Shown here one piece after another: positions 55,094 to 64,000 of a stretch of DNA of 64,000 nt (position 1 is its first letter; the number at the start of each line of letters is the position of its first letter). Both the position numbers and the translations under genes were made by a program. Origin of the DNA: Neobacillus drentensis (GTDB lineage Bacteria > Bacillota > Bacilli > Bacillales > Cytobacillaceae). The notes beneath the pieces were generated by a model. The model had not been told where the DNA came from and did no database searches. It saw nothing but the letters and a program-made list of their open reading frames with translations. The DNA is taken from positions 4,714,501-4,778,500 of the forward strand of contig NZ_CP091110.1 in NCBI RefSeq assembly GCF_021560175.1, given 5' to 3'.

Positions 55094-56845
55094 TTAATGT
55101 TTTGTTGTGTAATCGCGCTTCCTTGGCTGAATTAATGAAACGTCGATCTCTTCGTAATGGAAAGCTGGAGCAGTTTTAGAATCAACGAATTTAGCCATCG
55201 TTGTTTTCATAAATTCCTCATCATTCCGTTCAGGGAAATCTGGTTTATAATGAGCACCACGGCTCTCGTTCCGGTTATACGCACCGATCGTAATAACACG
55301 GGCCAATTGCAGCATGTTCTGTAATTGTCTTGTGAAAGCTGCCCCTTGGTTGCTCCATTTGGAAGTATCATTGATATTGATGTGTTGATAACGCTCCAAT
55401 AGTTCTTGAATCTTTTCATCTGTTTTTAACAGCTTGTCATTATAACGGACAACCGTTACGTTATCTGTCATCCATTCGCCAAGCTCTTTATGAAGAACAT
55501 AGGCATTTTCGGTACCATCTAAAGTCATGATATTATTCCACTTTTCTTCCTGCTCTTTCACATGACGATCGAATACAGTAGAAGAAATAGCATCTGAACT
55601 CTTTTCAAGTCCTTCGATATATTTAACAACATTAGGACCTGCTACCATACCACCGTAAACAGCTGATAACAAGGAGTTTGCACCAAGACGGTTTGCACCG
55701 TGCTGTGAATAATCACACTCACCAGCAGCAAATAAACCTTTGATACTAGTCATTTGATCATAATCAACCCATAGTCCACCCATTGAGTAGTGAACCGCAG
55801 GGAAAATCTTCATTGGCACTTTACGAGGGTTATCACCCATGAATTTCTCATAAATCTCGATAATACCGCCAAGTTTTACATCAAGTTCATGCGGATCCTT
55901 GTGAGATAAATCAAGGAATACCATGTTTTCGCCATTAATACCAAGCTTTTGACGAACACATACATCAAAGATTTCACGAGTTGCAATATCACGTGGTACT
56001 AAGTTTCCATAAGCAGGATATTTTTCCTCAAGGAAGTACCATGGTTTTCCGTCTTTATAGGTCCAAATACGACCGCCTTCACCACGTGCAGATTCACTCA
56101 TTAAACGAAGCTTATCATCACCAGGAATAGCAGTTGGATGGATTTGGATCATTTCACCGTTTGCATAGTAAGCGCCTTGCTGATACACGATTGATGCTGC
56201 AGATCCTGTGTTAATAACCGAGTTAGTTGACTTTCCGAAAATAATCCCAGGCCCGCCCGTTGCCATGATCACAGCATCTGCTGCAAAGGATTTAATTTCC
56301 ATTGTTTTTAAGTTTTGGCAGACAACGCCGCGGCAAACTTGTTCATCATCTAAAACTGCACCAAGGAATTCCCAGCCTTCATATTTCGTTACTAATCCAT
56401 CTACTTCATGGCGGCGAACCTGCTCATCAAGTGCATAGAGAAGCTGCTGTCCTGTAGTTGCTCCAGCAAACGCTGTCCGGTGATGCTGTGTCCCCCCAAA
56501 GCGACGGAAATCTAGTAAACCTTCAGGTGTACGGTTAAACATAACTCCCATACGGTCAAATAGATTAATAATACCAGGTGCTGCATCACACATCGCCTTA
56601 ACTGGAGGCTGATTCGCTAAGAAATCCCCGCCATAAATGGTATCGTCAAAGTGAATCCACGGGGAATCCCCTTCCCCTTTTGTATTTACTGCTCCATTAA
56701 TACCACCTTGGGCACAAACAGAGTGAGAACGTTTAACTGGTACCAGCGAAAAAAGCTCTACCGGTGTTCCTGATTCTGCCACTTTGATCGTAGCCATTAG
56801 GCCTGCAAGACCGCCGCCGACTACAATCACTTTTCCTTTACCCAT
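55094..56845 (-). CDS. sdhA: succinate dehydrogenase flavoprotein subunit
   Basis: A 583-residue catalytic subunit oxidising succinate to fumarate. The FAD-binding GGGLAGLMATIKVAE begins at about residue 9. The FAD-linkage histidine lies in SHSVCAQGGINGAV, the substrate segment is HPTAIPGDDKLRLMSESARGEGG, and EC(D)YSQHGANRLGANSLL is typical. Acts at the inner face of the membrane, bound to SdhC. Confidence 0.98.
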   Translation of the reverse strand: MGKGKVIVVGGGLAGLMATIKVAESGTPVELFSLVPVKRSHSVCAQGGINGAVNTKGEGDSPWIHFDDTIYGGDFLANQPPVKAMCDAAPGIINLFDRMGVMFNRTPEGLLDFRRFGGTQHHRTAFAGATTGQQLLYALDEQVRRHEVDGLVTKYEGWEFLGAVLDDEQVCRGVVCQNLKTMEIKSFAADAVIMATGGPGIIFGKSTNSVINTGSAASIVYQQGAYYANGEMIQIHPTAIPGDDKLRLMSESARGEGGRIWTYKDGKPWYFLEEKYPAYGNLVPRDIATREIFDVCVRQKLGINGENMVFLDLSHKDPHELDVKLGGIIEIYEKFMGDNPRKVPMKIFPAVHYSMGGLWVDYDQMTSIKGLFAAGECDYSQHGANRLGANSLLSAVYGGMVAGPNVVKYIEGLEKSSDAISSTVFDRHVKEQEEKWNNIMTLDGTENAYVLHKELGEWMTDNVTVVRYNDKLLKTDEKIQELLERYQHININDTSKWSNQGAAFTRQLQNMLQLARVITIGAYNRNESRGAHYKPDFPERNDEEFMKTTMAKFVDSKTAPAFHYEEIDVSLIQPRKRDYTTKH

Positions 56846-56896
56846 TTGTGACTCACTCCTTCTAATCCAAATACAATTTTTTCCGACTACAATCTA

Positions 56897-57508
56897 TTAA
56901 GAAATAAACGCTATTAAAGTTTGAATGCTTATTAATGAAAGAATAACGAACACACCAATCGTCACGTATGTAGTAATTTGTTGTGAACGTGGTGACACGG
57001 TAATTCCCCAGCTTACTAAAAATGACCATAAACCATTGGCAAAGTGGAAAATAGCTGAGAGAATCCCAATTAAATAGAATCCAAACATGAATGGTGATGA
57101 TAGAATATCATGCATCATATCAAAGTTTACCTCAGTCCCAAATGCCGCCGCCACACGAGTTTGCCATACATGCCAAGCAATAAAGATTAAGGTTAAAACG
57201 CCTGTAATACGCTGCAGCATGTACATCCAGTTTCTAAAAGTGCCAAACCTATTAACATTGCTACTTCCGGTAAAGGCAATATAAAGTCCATAGATTGCAT
57301 GATATAACAATGGTAAATAGATAAGAACTGTTTCCAGGATGATCTTGAAAGGAAGATTCCCCATGAAACCTGCTGCCTTATTAAAGGATTCAGGTCCCCC
57401 TGTAACAAAATGGTTGACGACAAGATGCTGCGTTACAAATAATCCAATCGGTATAACACCTAGCAATGAGTGCAATCTTCGATTTACAAACTCTCGATTA
57501 CCCGCCAT
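56897..57508 (-). CDS. sdhC: succinate dehydrogenase cytochrome b558 subunit
   Basis: A 203-residue membrane anchor with five helices and di-haem histidines (for example LLGVIPIGLFVTQHLVVNH, YHAIYGLY, LIFIAWHVWQ, AIFHFANGLWSF). This is the Gram-positive single-subunit type, which reduces menaquinone. First gene of sdhCAB, behind a well-formed promoter and a leader hairpin. Confidence 0.96.
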   Translation of the reverse strand: MAGNREFVNRRLHSLLGVIPIGLFVTQHLVVNHFVTGGPESFNKAAGFMGNLPFKIILETVLIYLPLLYHAIYGLYIAFTGSSNVNRFGTFRNWMYMLQRITGVLTLIFIAWHVWQTRVAAAFGTEVNFDMMHDILSSPFMFGFYLIGILSAIFHFANGLWSFLVSWGITVSPRSQQITTYVTIGVFVILSLISIQTLIAFIS

Positions 57509-57578
57509 AATTTTACCCCCCTTTTAGTTTTAAAAAAATGTTGTTTTTCAGCTTTCTTTTTTATTACTTTACGATTTC

Positions 57579-57610
57579 ATAATTGACACCACTTCCACTG
57601 TGACAATTAT
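57579..57610 (-). promoter_or_regulatory. inverted repeat in the sdhC leader
   Basis: ATAATTGACAC-N10-GTGACAATTAT, arms matching at 10 of 11 positions. It starts about 12 bases after the predicted -10, i.e. at the very 5' end of the sdh transcript. It could be an RNA stabilising hairpin or an operator. Confidence 0.6.
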
Positions 57611-57621
57611 GTGACATGTTC

Positions 57622-57650
57622 ATTTTACTCCTGTCATTTAAGAGCGTCAA
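57622..57650 (-). promoter_or_regulatory. sigma-A promoter of sdhCAB
   Basis: Minus-strand TTGACG (57645-57650), 17-bp spacer, TAAAAT (57622-57627), about 115 bp before the sdhC start. No other conserved element is recognised in the remaining yslB-sdhC gap (57651-57940). Confidence 0.75.
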
Positions 57651-57940
57651 GAAAACGGATACAGATTCTTTAGCAAAAACAGAAAATTTTTAAAATATAT
57701 TGATATTATACTAAACATGCATCTTGTAAGGGTTTACAAGTTATGAATATATATAAATCCCAATCTTTTCAATCTATTTCCAACATCTAACTGGTAGAAA
57801 TTTTCCACTAGTGGAAATAATAATTATGATGAGAAACAGGATTAAATATTGCACGATAATTAATTTAATCTTAATAAAACTGATAATGAAATCCGAGTTA
57901 AATTGTATATAATAGAATGATAGGAAAGAGGGGAAACATT

Positions 57941-58396
57941 GTGAAAGAAAGTACTGTCGTCGATGTAAGTTTGACCACTTCAGAACCGCGTACCATATCG
58001 ATCTTCGGATATGAATTAATTAGGGAAATCCTTCTGCCTGAGATTCTTGGGAAGGATGCACCAGAAATATTATATTGGGCAGGTAAACGGCTGGCTCGGA
58101 AGTATCCATTAACTGATTTTGATCAGGTTATTGATTTTTTCAATCAAGCTTCATGGGGTCAATTGGAAATAAAAAAAGAAAACAAAAATGAACTTGAGAT
58201 TGAACTGTTTAGCCCCTTGATTGTATCAAGGGTTAAATCAAAGGCTGAGCATTTCTTCCAGCTTGAAGCAGGCTTCCTCGCCCAGCAAATGGAACTTCAA
58301 AAAGGAGTTATCGCCGAAGCCTTCGAGCACCCCGTCAAAAAAGAAAACAAAGTGCAATTTACCGTCAAATGGGACATAAAAGACTCGTTCGAGTAA
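57941..58396 (+). CDS. yslB: YslB, DUF2507 protein
   Basis: A 151-residue protein of the V4R/DUF2507 type: SIFGYELIREILLPEILGKDAPEILYWAGKRLARKYPL, then FNQASWGQLEIKKENKNELEIELFSPLIVSR. Function unknown, though the fold is related to ligand-binding 4VR domains. I use the GTG at 57941, behind GAGGGG, rather than an upstream in-frame ATG. Between sdhC and lysC as in B. subtilis. Confidence 0.9.
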   Translation: MKESTVVDVSLTTSEPRTISIFGYELIREILLPEILGKDAPEILYWAGKRLARKYPLTDFDQVIDFFNQASWGQLEIKKENKNELEIELFSPLIVSRVKSKAEHFFQLEAGFLAQQMELQKGVIAEAFEHPVKKENKVQFTVKWDIKDSFE

Positions 58397-58436
58397 TCCA
58401 GTCCCTCGAGTAAATACCATTGCACCGTTATCAATC

Positions 58437-58485
58437 GTGTCAGGTCCCCTTTCGGTGCCTGACACCATTTTTACTATTTTTTCTA
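58437..58485. terminator. hairpin between yslB and lysC
   Basis: GTGTCAGG...CCTGACAC stem followed on the plus strand by CATTTTTACTATTTTTT. The half-site GGTGCCTGACACC is a short sequence that also occurs inside rdgB (about 46547). Confidence 0.7.
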
Positions 58486-58487
58486 TC

Positions 58488-58973
58488 TTATTGTTGTTTG
58501 CCCAGTTCGAAGGCTGTGTGCAGGGCTTCGACTGCTTTTAACATATTTTTTTCTTCTACTACCGCTGAAACTTTAATTTCGGATGTGCTGACCATTTTGA
58601 TTTGAATATCGTTTTCGGCAAGTACCTTAAACATTTTCGCTGCGACACCTGGATTGGAAATCATTCCTGAACCGACAATGGATACTTTAGCTAATTTATT
58701 TTCTGCATCTAGCTGTTCATAACCTAATTCTGTTTTATTATCTTCGAGTACCTTCAGCGTTTCTAAAAGATCATTTGTTTGGATTGAGAATGACAGATTA
58801 GCTGTTCCGCCTTCCGTTGTGCTTTGAATAATAATATCTACATTGAGATGATTTTGTGCTAGAGTTGTAAAAATAGTTGATAAACTTGTAATCGAGTTAG
58901 TCAACCCCAAGACGCTAACTCTTGTAATTTCGTCCTCAAATGCCACTCCGCGTACCACTAAATTTTGTTCCAT
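58488..58973 (-). CDS. lysC: aspartokinase II, beta subunit (internal start)
   Basis: In-frame ATG at 58971-58973 inside lysC, preceded by GAGGAGGAAGCAACG, an ideal ribosome site. It would give a 161-residue protein consisting only of the two ACT domains (MEQNLVVRGVAFEDEITRVS). B. subtilis lysC is known to make its beta subunit this way, so an alpha2-beta2 enzyme is expected. Confidence 0.85.
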   Translation of the reverse strand: MEQNLVVRGVAFEDEITRVSVLGLTNSITSLSTIFTTLAQNHLNVDIIIQSTTEGGTANLSFSIQTNDLLETLKVLEDNKTELGYEQLDAENKLAKVSIVGSGMISNPGVAAKMFKVLAENDIQIKMVSTSEIKVSAVVEEKNMLKAVEALHTAFELGKQQ

Positions 58974-59708
58974 CGTTGCTTCCTCCTCGATCACTGTTCC
59001 TTCTTCTTTCTCCATGCTTGATCTGACCACAAGCTGTACATTGTAATTTTTAGCAAACTCTACTGCTCTGGGATGAAGCACACCTGCACCTAAATTGGCC
59101 AACTCGAGCATTTCATCATATGAAACAGATAATAGTTTTCGGGCATCTTTTATATATCTTGGATCCGTCGTAAACACGCCGGTTACATCTGTATAAATAT
59201 CACACTTATCCGCTTTTAAAGCTGCTGCTAAAGCAACTGCGGTTGTATCTGATCCACCGCGGCCTAATGTTGTGATTTCGCAATCCTCGGTTACCCCTTG
59301 GAAACCCGCAACAACGACAACCTTTCCAGTTGAAATTTGAGCTTGAATCGCTTTTGTATCGATTTTGGCAATTCGAGCATTCCCATGTACAGGTTCAGTA
59401 ACAATTCCTGCCTGCCAGCCTGTAAAAGATACGGCTTCCAGTCCTTGTTGTTGTAAAGCCATAGAAAGTAATGCAATCGTAACCTGCTCGCCTGTAGACA
59501 AAAGCATATCCATTTCACGCTTGCTGGGCTCCTTCGTTATATCCTTGGCCAAGCTTACAAGCTGGTCCGTTGATTTTCCCATCGCAGACACGACAACAAC
59601 CACATCATTGCCCCGTTCTTTTTCCTCTCTTACACATGCGGCAACATTTAGGATTCTTTCAACACTTCCAACGGAAGTGCCGCCAAATTTTTGTACAACT
59701 AAACCCAT
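58488..59708 (-). CDS. lysC: aspartokinase II, alpha subunit
   Basis: Phosphorylates aspartate, the first step to lysine, diaminopimelate, methionine and threonine. The 406-residue protein begins LVVQKFGGTSVGSVERI, with the GRGGSDTTAVALAAAL substrate loop and DIYTDVTGVFTTDPR. Residues about 265-406 hold two ACT domains for lysine feedback. Expression should fall when lysine binds the riboswitch upstream. Confidence 0.97.
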   Translation of the reverse strand: MGLVVQKFGGTSVGSVERILNVAACVREEKERGNDVVVVVSAMGKSTDQLVSLAKDITKEPSKREMDMLLSTGEQVTIALLSMALQQQGLEAVSFTGWQAGIVTEPVHGNARIAKIDTKAIQAQISTGKVVVVAGFQGVTEDCEITTLGRGGSDTTAVALAAALKADKCDIYTDVTGVFTTDPRYIKDARKLLSVSYDEMLELANLGAGVLHPRAVEFAKNYNVQLVVRSSMEKEEGTVIEEEATMEQNLVVRGVAFEDEITRVSVLGLTNSITSLSTIFTTLAQNHLNVDIIIQSTTEGGTANLSFSIQTNDLLETLKVLEDNKTELGYEQLDAENKLAKVSIVGSGMISNPGVAAKMFKVLAENDIQIKMVSTSEIKVSAVVEEKNMLKAVEALHTAFELGKQQ

Positions 59709-59753
59709 CTTTTTCCCCTACTTTCAAATTTCTGTCACTAGTATGCTAGTAAA

Positions 59754-59998
59754 ATAAAAAAAGCAATGAGAAGGGTATCTCATTGCTTTTTGAACACGAA
59801 CATAAAAATTCCTGTGCAAATAACGTTAAGATAGCTCTCCAAGACATCGTCTTGACAATTCTGGATTTCTTCAATACAGAACCAGCAAAAGAAGGATATG
59901 AGTTCTTCTTTACTTCGGCGAACCTTCCCTTTCATGATCCTTCATCGAAGCTCATCCTTCTCAGAACCATTACTATTGAATTTCGCACCTCTACCTTC
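59754..59998 (-). promoter_or_regulatory. lysine riboswitch (L box) controlling lysC
   Basis: On the minus strand the aptamer runs from AGAGGTGCGAAATTCAATAGTAA (about 59998), through GAGAAGGATGAGCTTCGATGAAGG and GAAAGGGAAGGTTCGCCGAAGT, to TCTTGGAGAGCTATC (about 59830). A terminator stem AAAGCAATGAG/CTCATTGCTTTTTTT lies at 59754-59790. Order and motifs match the L box. Confidence 0.93.
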
Positions 59999-60067
59999 AC
60001 TTTATTACGATAAAGTGACTGATTAAATTTTCACCATTATAGCATGTTCATTTTTATATGACAATAA

Positions 60068-61840
60068 TTATTGACGAAGTTTTTCAATTAATTCCTCTGC
60101 GACATTGGTTGGAATACCAAGCGCAGTAAATTCCTCCAGACTGGCTTCCTTCATCTTTTTCACTGATCCAAACTGTTTTAGCAATAATTTTTTTCGTTTT
60201 TCACCAATTCCTGGAATATCGTCGAGTAATGATTGAAAAGCACTTTTTCCGCGAATTTGCCGGTGGAAGGTAATCGCAAAACGGTGGACTTCATCCTGAA
60301 TCCGCTGCAGCAAATAAAACTCCTGGCTATTTCTCGCTAACGGCACAATTTCAAGCGGATTTCCATAAAGCAGCTGCGAAGTGCGGTGCTTCTCATCCTT
60401 CACAAGACCTGCCAGCGGGACATCTAAACCAAGCTCATTTTCGAGAACATCCCGAACCGCCTCCACATGTCCTTTCCCACCATCAATAATAATTAAATCT
60501 GGCAGCGGCAGATCTTCTTTCAGGGCTCTTGAATATCGTCTTCTTGTGACTTCCCGCATCGATTCATAATCATCAGGGCCGATCACTGACTTAATTTTAT
60601 ATTTTCGATATTCGCGTTTGTTTGCTTTTCCATCTGTAAAAACAACCATCGCTGAGACGGGGTCTGTCCCTTGTATATTAGAGTTATCAAATGACTCAAT
60701 TCTGTAAGGGGTATAGATTCCTAGAAGTTCGCCTAGATTTTCAACCGCTTTAATTGTTCGTTCCTCATCTTTTTCGATCAGTGAGAATTTTTCCGTTAAG
60801 GCAATGTCGGCATTTTTAATGGCCATTTTAACGAGGTCCTTTTTGGCACCTCTTTGCGGCTGTAGTACCTTTACTTCTAGCAGTTGTTCGGCCAACTGAA
60901 GATCTACTTCATCTTGAATTAAAATCTCTTTTGGCTTAAAATGATTGGCTTTTGTATAAAATTGACCAAGGAATGTCAAGATTTCTTCCTCAGGTTCATT
61001 GTAGATTGGGAACATAGAAACGTCCCGCTCGATTAACTTGCCTTGACGGACAAAAAACACCTGTACACACATCCAGCCTTTGTCGACTGCATATCCAAAC
61101 ACATCGCGGTCGGTAAAATCGTTCATCGTGATTTTTTGCTTTTCCATAATGGTCTCAATGTGAACAATTTTATCGCGGAACTCCTTAGCACGTTCAAAAT
61201 CAAGTTCTTCTGCCGCCGCAGTCATTTTTTCTGTTAACTCATTCTTTATTTCCTTATAACCGCCATTTAAAAAACGGGTGATTTCATCCGTCATTTGTTT
61301 ATATTGATCTTCCCGTACTTCATTAACGCATGGTGCAAGGCATTGTCCTAGATGGTAATACAAGCAGACTCGGTCAGGCAACGTAGAGCACTTACGTAAC
61401 GGATATATTCGGTCGAGCAGCTTTTTGGTTTCATTTGCCGCCATGACATTTGGATAAGGCCCAAAGTACTTTCCTTTATCCTTTTTCACTTTTCTTGTAA
61501 TGATTAGTTTCGGATGTCTTTCCGCTGTTAATTTGATAAACGGATATGTTTTGTCATCCTTGAGCATGATGTTGTATTTTGGATCATATTTCTTTATCAG
61601 GTTTAATTCAAGCAGCAGCGCTTCTATATTTGAAGAGGTAACAATATACTCAAAGTCCTCGATTTCGTTAACAAGTCGTAATGTCTTCCCATCGTGTGAA
61701 CCGTTAAAGTAAGAACGTACACGGTTCTTCAAAACTTTCGCTTTCCCCACATAAATAATCGTACCCTGACGGTCTTTCATTAAGTAGCAGCCAGGCTGAT
61801 CAGGCAGCAGGGTTAATTTTTGCTTTATAATTTCATTCAT
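60068..61840 (-). CDS. uvrC: excinuclease ABC subunit C
   Basis: Makes both incisions in nucleotide excision repair. The 590-residue protein has an N-terminal GIY-YIG domain ([20 protein letters not shown]), the UVR motif [24 protein letters not shown], the RNase-H-like domain ([30 protein letters not shown]) and a C-terminal helix-hairpin-helix ([21 protein letters not shown]). ATG at 61838-61840 is preferred over GTG three codons upstream, which overlaps the AGGAG site. Confidence 0.97.
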   Translation of the reverse strand: MNEIIKQKLTLLPDQPGCYLMKDRQGTIIYVGKAKVLKNRVRSYFNGSHDGKTLRLVNEIEDFEYIVTSSNIEALLLELNLIKKYDPKYNIMLKDDKTYPFIKLTAERHPKLIITRKVKKDKGKYFGPYPNVMAANETKKLLDRIYPLRKCSTLPDRVCLYYHLGQCLAPCVNEVREDQYKQMTDEITRFLNGGYKEIKNELTEKMTAAAEELDFERAKEFRDKIVHIETIMEKQKITMNDFTDRDVFGYAVDKGWMCVQVFFVRQGKLIERDVSMFPIYNEPEEEILTFLGQFYTKANHFKPKEILIQDEVDLQLAEQLLEVKVLQPQRGAKKDLVKMAIKNADIALTEKFSLIEKDEERTIKAVENLGELLGIYTPYRIESFDNSNIQGTDPVSAMVVFTDGKANKREYRKYKIKSVIGPDDYESMREVTRRRYSRALKEDLPLPDLIIIDGGKGHVEAVRDVLENELGLDVPLAGLVKDEKHRTSQLLYGNPLEIVPLARNSQEFYLLQRIQDEVHRFAITFHRQIRGKSAFQSLLDDIPGIGEKRKKLLLKQFGSVKKMKEASLEEFTALGIPTNVAEELIEKLRQ

Positions 61841-61920
61841 TCCGGCCACTCCTCCGTCCTTTTTTCATACCATATAAAATTCTAATGCAAAGTTACGATA
61901 AAGGGAAGTGGAGACTACTG

Positions 61921-61960
61921 TAAAAAAATAAGAACCCCAGCCGGAGCATGAGGTTCTTAC
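61921..61960 (-). terminator. terminator of trxA
   Basis: Minus-strand TAAGAACCTCA...TGGGGTTCTTA hairpin followed by TTTTTTTA. Confidence 0.92.
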
Positions 61961-61970
61961 AAAAATAAGC

Positions 61971-62285
61971 TTAAACGTGCTTTTCTAATACGCTTGCTAG
62001 CGCATCTTTAGGCTGGAAGCCAACTACTTTGTCTACTACTTCGCCGTCTTTCAATACCAACAAAGTTGGAATGCTCATTACACCAAAGTTAGCAGCCGTT
62101 TGTGGGTTGTCATCCACATCAAGCTTGGTGATTTTTACTTTTTCGCCCATTTCTGCGTCAAGTTCTTCAAGAACGGGAGCAATCATTTTACAAGGTCCGC
62201 ACCATGGTGCCCAGAAATCTACAAGCACAAGACCTGAACCTGTTTCAGCCGTGAAATTTTGATCGGTTACATGTGAAATAGCCAT
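61971..62285 (-). CDS. trxA: thioredoxin
   Basis: General protein disulfide reductase of 104 residues with the active site [19 protein letters not shown] (Cys29/Cys32) and the cis-proline [27 protein letters not shown] precedes the ATG. Between etfA and uvrC as in B. subtilis. Confidence 0.98.
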   Translation of the reverse strand: MAISHVTDQNFTAETGSGLVLVDFWAPWCGPCKMIAPVLEELDAEMGEKVKITKLDVDDNPQTAANFGVMSIPTLLVLKDGEVVDKVVGFQPKDALASVLEKHV

Positions 62286-62414
62286 TTATATTGACCTCCT
62301 AATAAATACTGAAATACTACGGAAAGTATAACATTTGTTTGTCATATCACGCTAATAATATGTCTCGCAAATAATTTTCCCTTTTTTACTGTAAGTATTC
62401 TATTCATAACCATG

Positions 62415-62446
62415 TAAAAAAGCGAGCCATACACCGCCCGCTTTTT
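62415..62446 (-). terminator. terminator of etfBA
   Basis: Minus-strand AAAGCGGGCGGTGTATGGCTCGCTTT hairpin followed by TTTTAC. Confidence 0.85.
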
Positions 62447-62493
62447 AGTATTGACCTGCATTTCCGTTAGTAAACCGTCCTGGCTATAGTTTA

Positions 62494-63471
62494 TTAAGAA
62501 TGAACTTTTAGTTTTTTAAATTCTTCTGTTAACAGTGGCACGACTTCGAATAAATCACCAACGATGCCGTAGTCCGCCACTTTAAAAATGTTGGCTTCCG
62601 GGTCTTTGTTAATCGCGACAATAACCTTGGAATTAGACATTCCAGCTAAGTGCTGAATAGCCCCTGAAATACCGCAAGCTATATACAAGTCTGGTGTCAC
62701 AACCTTACCAGTCTGGCCAATTTGTAAAGAGTAGTCACAATAATCCGCATCACAAGCACCACGGGAAGCTCCGACTGCGCCTCCTAATACTTTTGCTAAT
62801 TCTTTTAATGGCGCAAATCCTTCGGCACTTTTTACACCGCGGCCGCCAGAGATTACGACTTTTGCTTCACTTAAATCTACACCCTCACTAGCTTTTCTGA
62901 CCACTTCCTTGATAATTGCACGAAGATCCTTGATTTCAACAGACAGAGACGAGACCTCGCCTGTTCTGCTTTCATCCTTTACGGAAGGTGCAATATTATT
63001 TGGACGAACAGTGGCAAAAATCATCCCGTCGGTAACAATTTTCTTTTCAAATGCTTTACCAGAGTAGATCGGTCTTGTAAATACAATATTTCCCCCAGCA
63101 GCTTCAACTGCCGTAGCATCGGAAATGAGGCCGGATGAAAGTTTCCCGGCAATTCGAGGGGCTAAATCTTTTCCTAATGCAGTATGCCCTAACACTAATC
63201 CTTCAGGCTTTTCTTGGTCAATGACTGCCAATAGGGCTTGGGCAAAACCGTCAGAGGTATATTGCTTTAACTTCTCATTCTCTACGACCACTACGCGGTC
63301 TGCTCCATATTGGATCAACTCTGCACCTAAAGCGCTTACAGTTTCACCAACTATAACTCCAACAACTTCTCCGCCCTCTGCCACTGTTTTTGCTGCAGCA
63401 ACTGCTTCGAAAGAAACATTACGTAAAGATCCGTCACGAACTTCTCCTAATACCAATACTTTTCTTGACAT
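62494..63471 (-). CDS. etfA: electron transfer flavoprotein, alpha subunit
   Basis: A 325-residue subunit that binds FAD and passes electrons from acyl-CoA dehydrogenases to the respiratory chain. The FAD-binding C-terminal domain has VISGGRGVKSAEGF, GGAVGASRGACDADYC, QIGQTGKVVTPDLYIACGISGAIQHLAGM and AINKDPEANIFKVADYG. GGAGGGTAATCGA precedes the ATG; 38 bp behind etfB. Confidence 0.97.
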   Translation of the reverse strand: MSRKVLVLGEVRDGSLRNVSFEAVAAAKTVAEGGEVVGVIVGETVSALGAELIQYGADRVVVVENEKLKQYTSDGFAQALLAVIDQEKPEGLVLGHTALGKDLAPRIAGKLSSGLISDATAVEAAGGNIVFTRPIYSGKAFEKKIVTDGMIFATVRPNNIAPSVKDESRTGEVSSLSVEIKDLRAIIKEVVRKASEGVDLSEAKVVISGGRGVKSAEGFAPLKELAKVLGGAVGASRGACDADYCDYSLQIGQTGKVVTPDLYIACGISGAIQHLAGMSNSKVIVAINKDPEANIFKVADYGIVGDLFEVVPLLTEEFKKLKVHS

Positions 63472-63509
63472 TCGATTACCCTCCTGTAAACAATTTTTAT
63501 GTGAATGGA

Positions 63510-64000
63510 TTAGATTACTTTTGCTTCCGTATGAAGAAGTTGAACTAGTTCTTTCACTTGATCATTTAAATCTCCTGCTAAAACCTTTCCTGCTTCTTTC
63601 TTTGCCGGTAAGTATATTTCGATCGTTTTGGTTTTGGCTTCTACGTCATCTTCTTCCAGATCGAGGTCGTCTAACTCTAATTCTTCAAGCGGCTTTTTCT
63701 TTGCCTTCATAATCCCTGGCAGAGAAGGGTAGCGTGGCTCGTTAAGGCCTTGCTGTGCCGTAACCAATAACGGCAGGCTGGTTCCAATTACTTCGGAATC
63801 TCCCTCTACATCCCGAGTTACTGTAACGCTTGTTCCATCAATTTCTAACTTCGTAATCGTTGTAACGTAGGGAATATTAAGCAATTCAGCCACGCGTGGG
63901 CCAACTTGTCCTGAACCGCCATCAATCGCGACATTGCCCCCTAAAATTAAATCCGCATTTTTATCTTTTAAATATTCGGCAAGAATTTTTGCAGTCGTAA
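63510..64000 (-). CDS. etfB: electron transfer flavoprotein, beta subunit (5' end outside window)
   Basis: The frame runs from the stop at 63510 to the window edge without interruption, so the N-terminus is missing. AKILAEYLKDKNADLILGGNVAIDGGSGQVGPRVAELL and the later PSLPGIMKAKKKPLEELELDDL are typical of EtfB, which binds AMP and docks to EtfA and the dehydrogenases. First gene of etfBA. Confidence 0.95.
   Translation of the reverse strand, partial: TTAKILAEYLKDKNADLILGGNVAIDGGSGQVGPRVAELLNIPYVTTITKLEIDGTSVTVTRDVEGDSEVIGTSLPLLVTAQQGLNEPRYPSLPGIMKAKKKPLEELELDDLDLEEDDVEAKTKTIEIYLPAKKEAGKVLAGDLNDQVKELVQLLHTEAKVI

Noticed and set aside
58437..58465. GTGTCAGG...CCTGACAC as a novel mobile element
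   Set aside because: Short palindromes of this sequence are common in Bacillus genomes, and here it works as a simple terminator hairpin.

Overview
The window comes from a low-GC, endospore-forming Bacillaceae genome (Bacillus sensu lato). Both flanks follow the Bacillus subtilis gene order closely. The left flank carries folC-valS-ysxE-spoVID-hemL-hemB-hemD-hemC-hemX-hemA-ysxD-ysxC-lonA-lonB-clpX-tig-ysoA. The right flank carries ysnB-rdgB-rph-gerM-racE-ysmB-(kinase)-gerE-(sortase)-sdhB-sdhA-sdhC-yslB-lysC-uvrC-trxA-etfA-etfB. Nearly all core genes lie on the minus strand. Spore genes (spoVID, ysxE, lonB, gerM, gerE) show that the organism sporulates.

Layout. Positions 1-2284 hold three pseudopilin-like genes of a pilus or competence type operon; the last one runs off the left edge. 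Positions 2452-6920 hold folC and valS, the latter behind a T-box leader with a GUC (Val) specifier. Positions 7072-9527 hold a small membrane protein and two spore-coat morphogenesis genes. Positions 9752-16218 are the hem operon from glutamyl-tRNA to uroporphyrinogen III. Positions 16502-26245 hold protein quality-control genes (lonA, lonB, clpX, tig) and a TPR protein. Positions 45838-64000 hold nucleotide and RNA housekeeping, germination genes, succinate dehydrogenase, a lysine-riboswitch-controlled aspartokinase, uvrC, trxA and etfAB.

Positions 26441-45654 are a genomic island of about 19 kb. It lies between two identical 79-bp direct repeats, each holding a complete tRNA-Arg(UCU) gene, and it has a tyrosine integrase at its right end. 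Its cargo looks like accessory or defence-type material. It includes a GHKL ATPase fused to a NOV_C/DUF3883-type nuclease domain, a membrane-anchored PD-(D/E)xK protein, a small PD-(D/E)xK-like protein, a GIY-YIG protein, an HNH-like protein and an SF2-like helicase. It also carries a protein made of four tandem helix-turn-helix repeats, a YolD-like protein behind a perfect SOS box, a serine recombinase with res-like repeats, and a stand-alone intein-derived LAGLIDADG protein with two N-terminal zinc motifs. A decayed ATP-dependent DNA ligase sits at its left end. At least four copies of an unnamed intergenic repeat of about 80-100 bp and four related hairpin terminators punctuate the cargo, giving it a cassette-like look.

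Outside the island the most unusual structure is a family of 21-bp-period repeats with core TGGC[G/T]GAT. It occupies four separate intergenic gaps of the core genome. No rRNA genes or CRISPR arrays were seen. All assignments come from reading the sequence; no database search was run.
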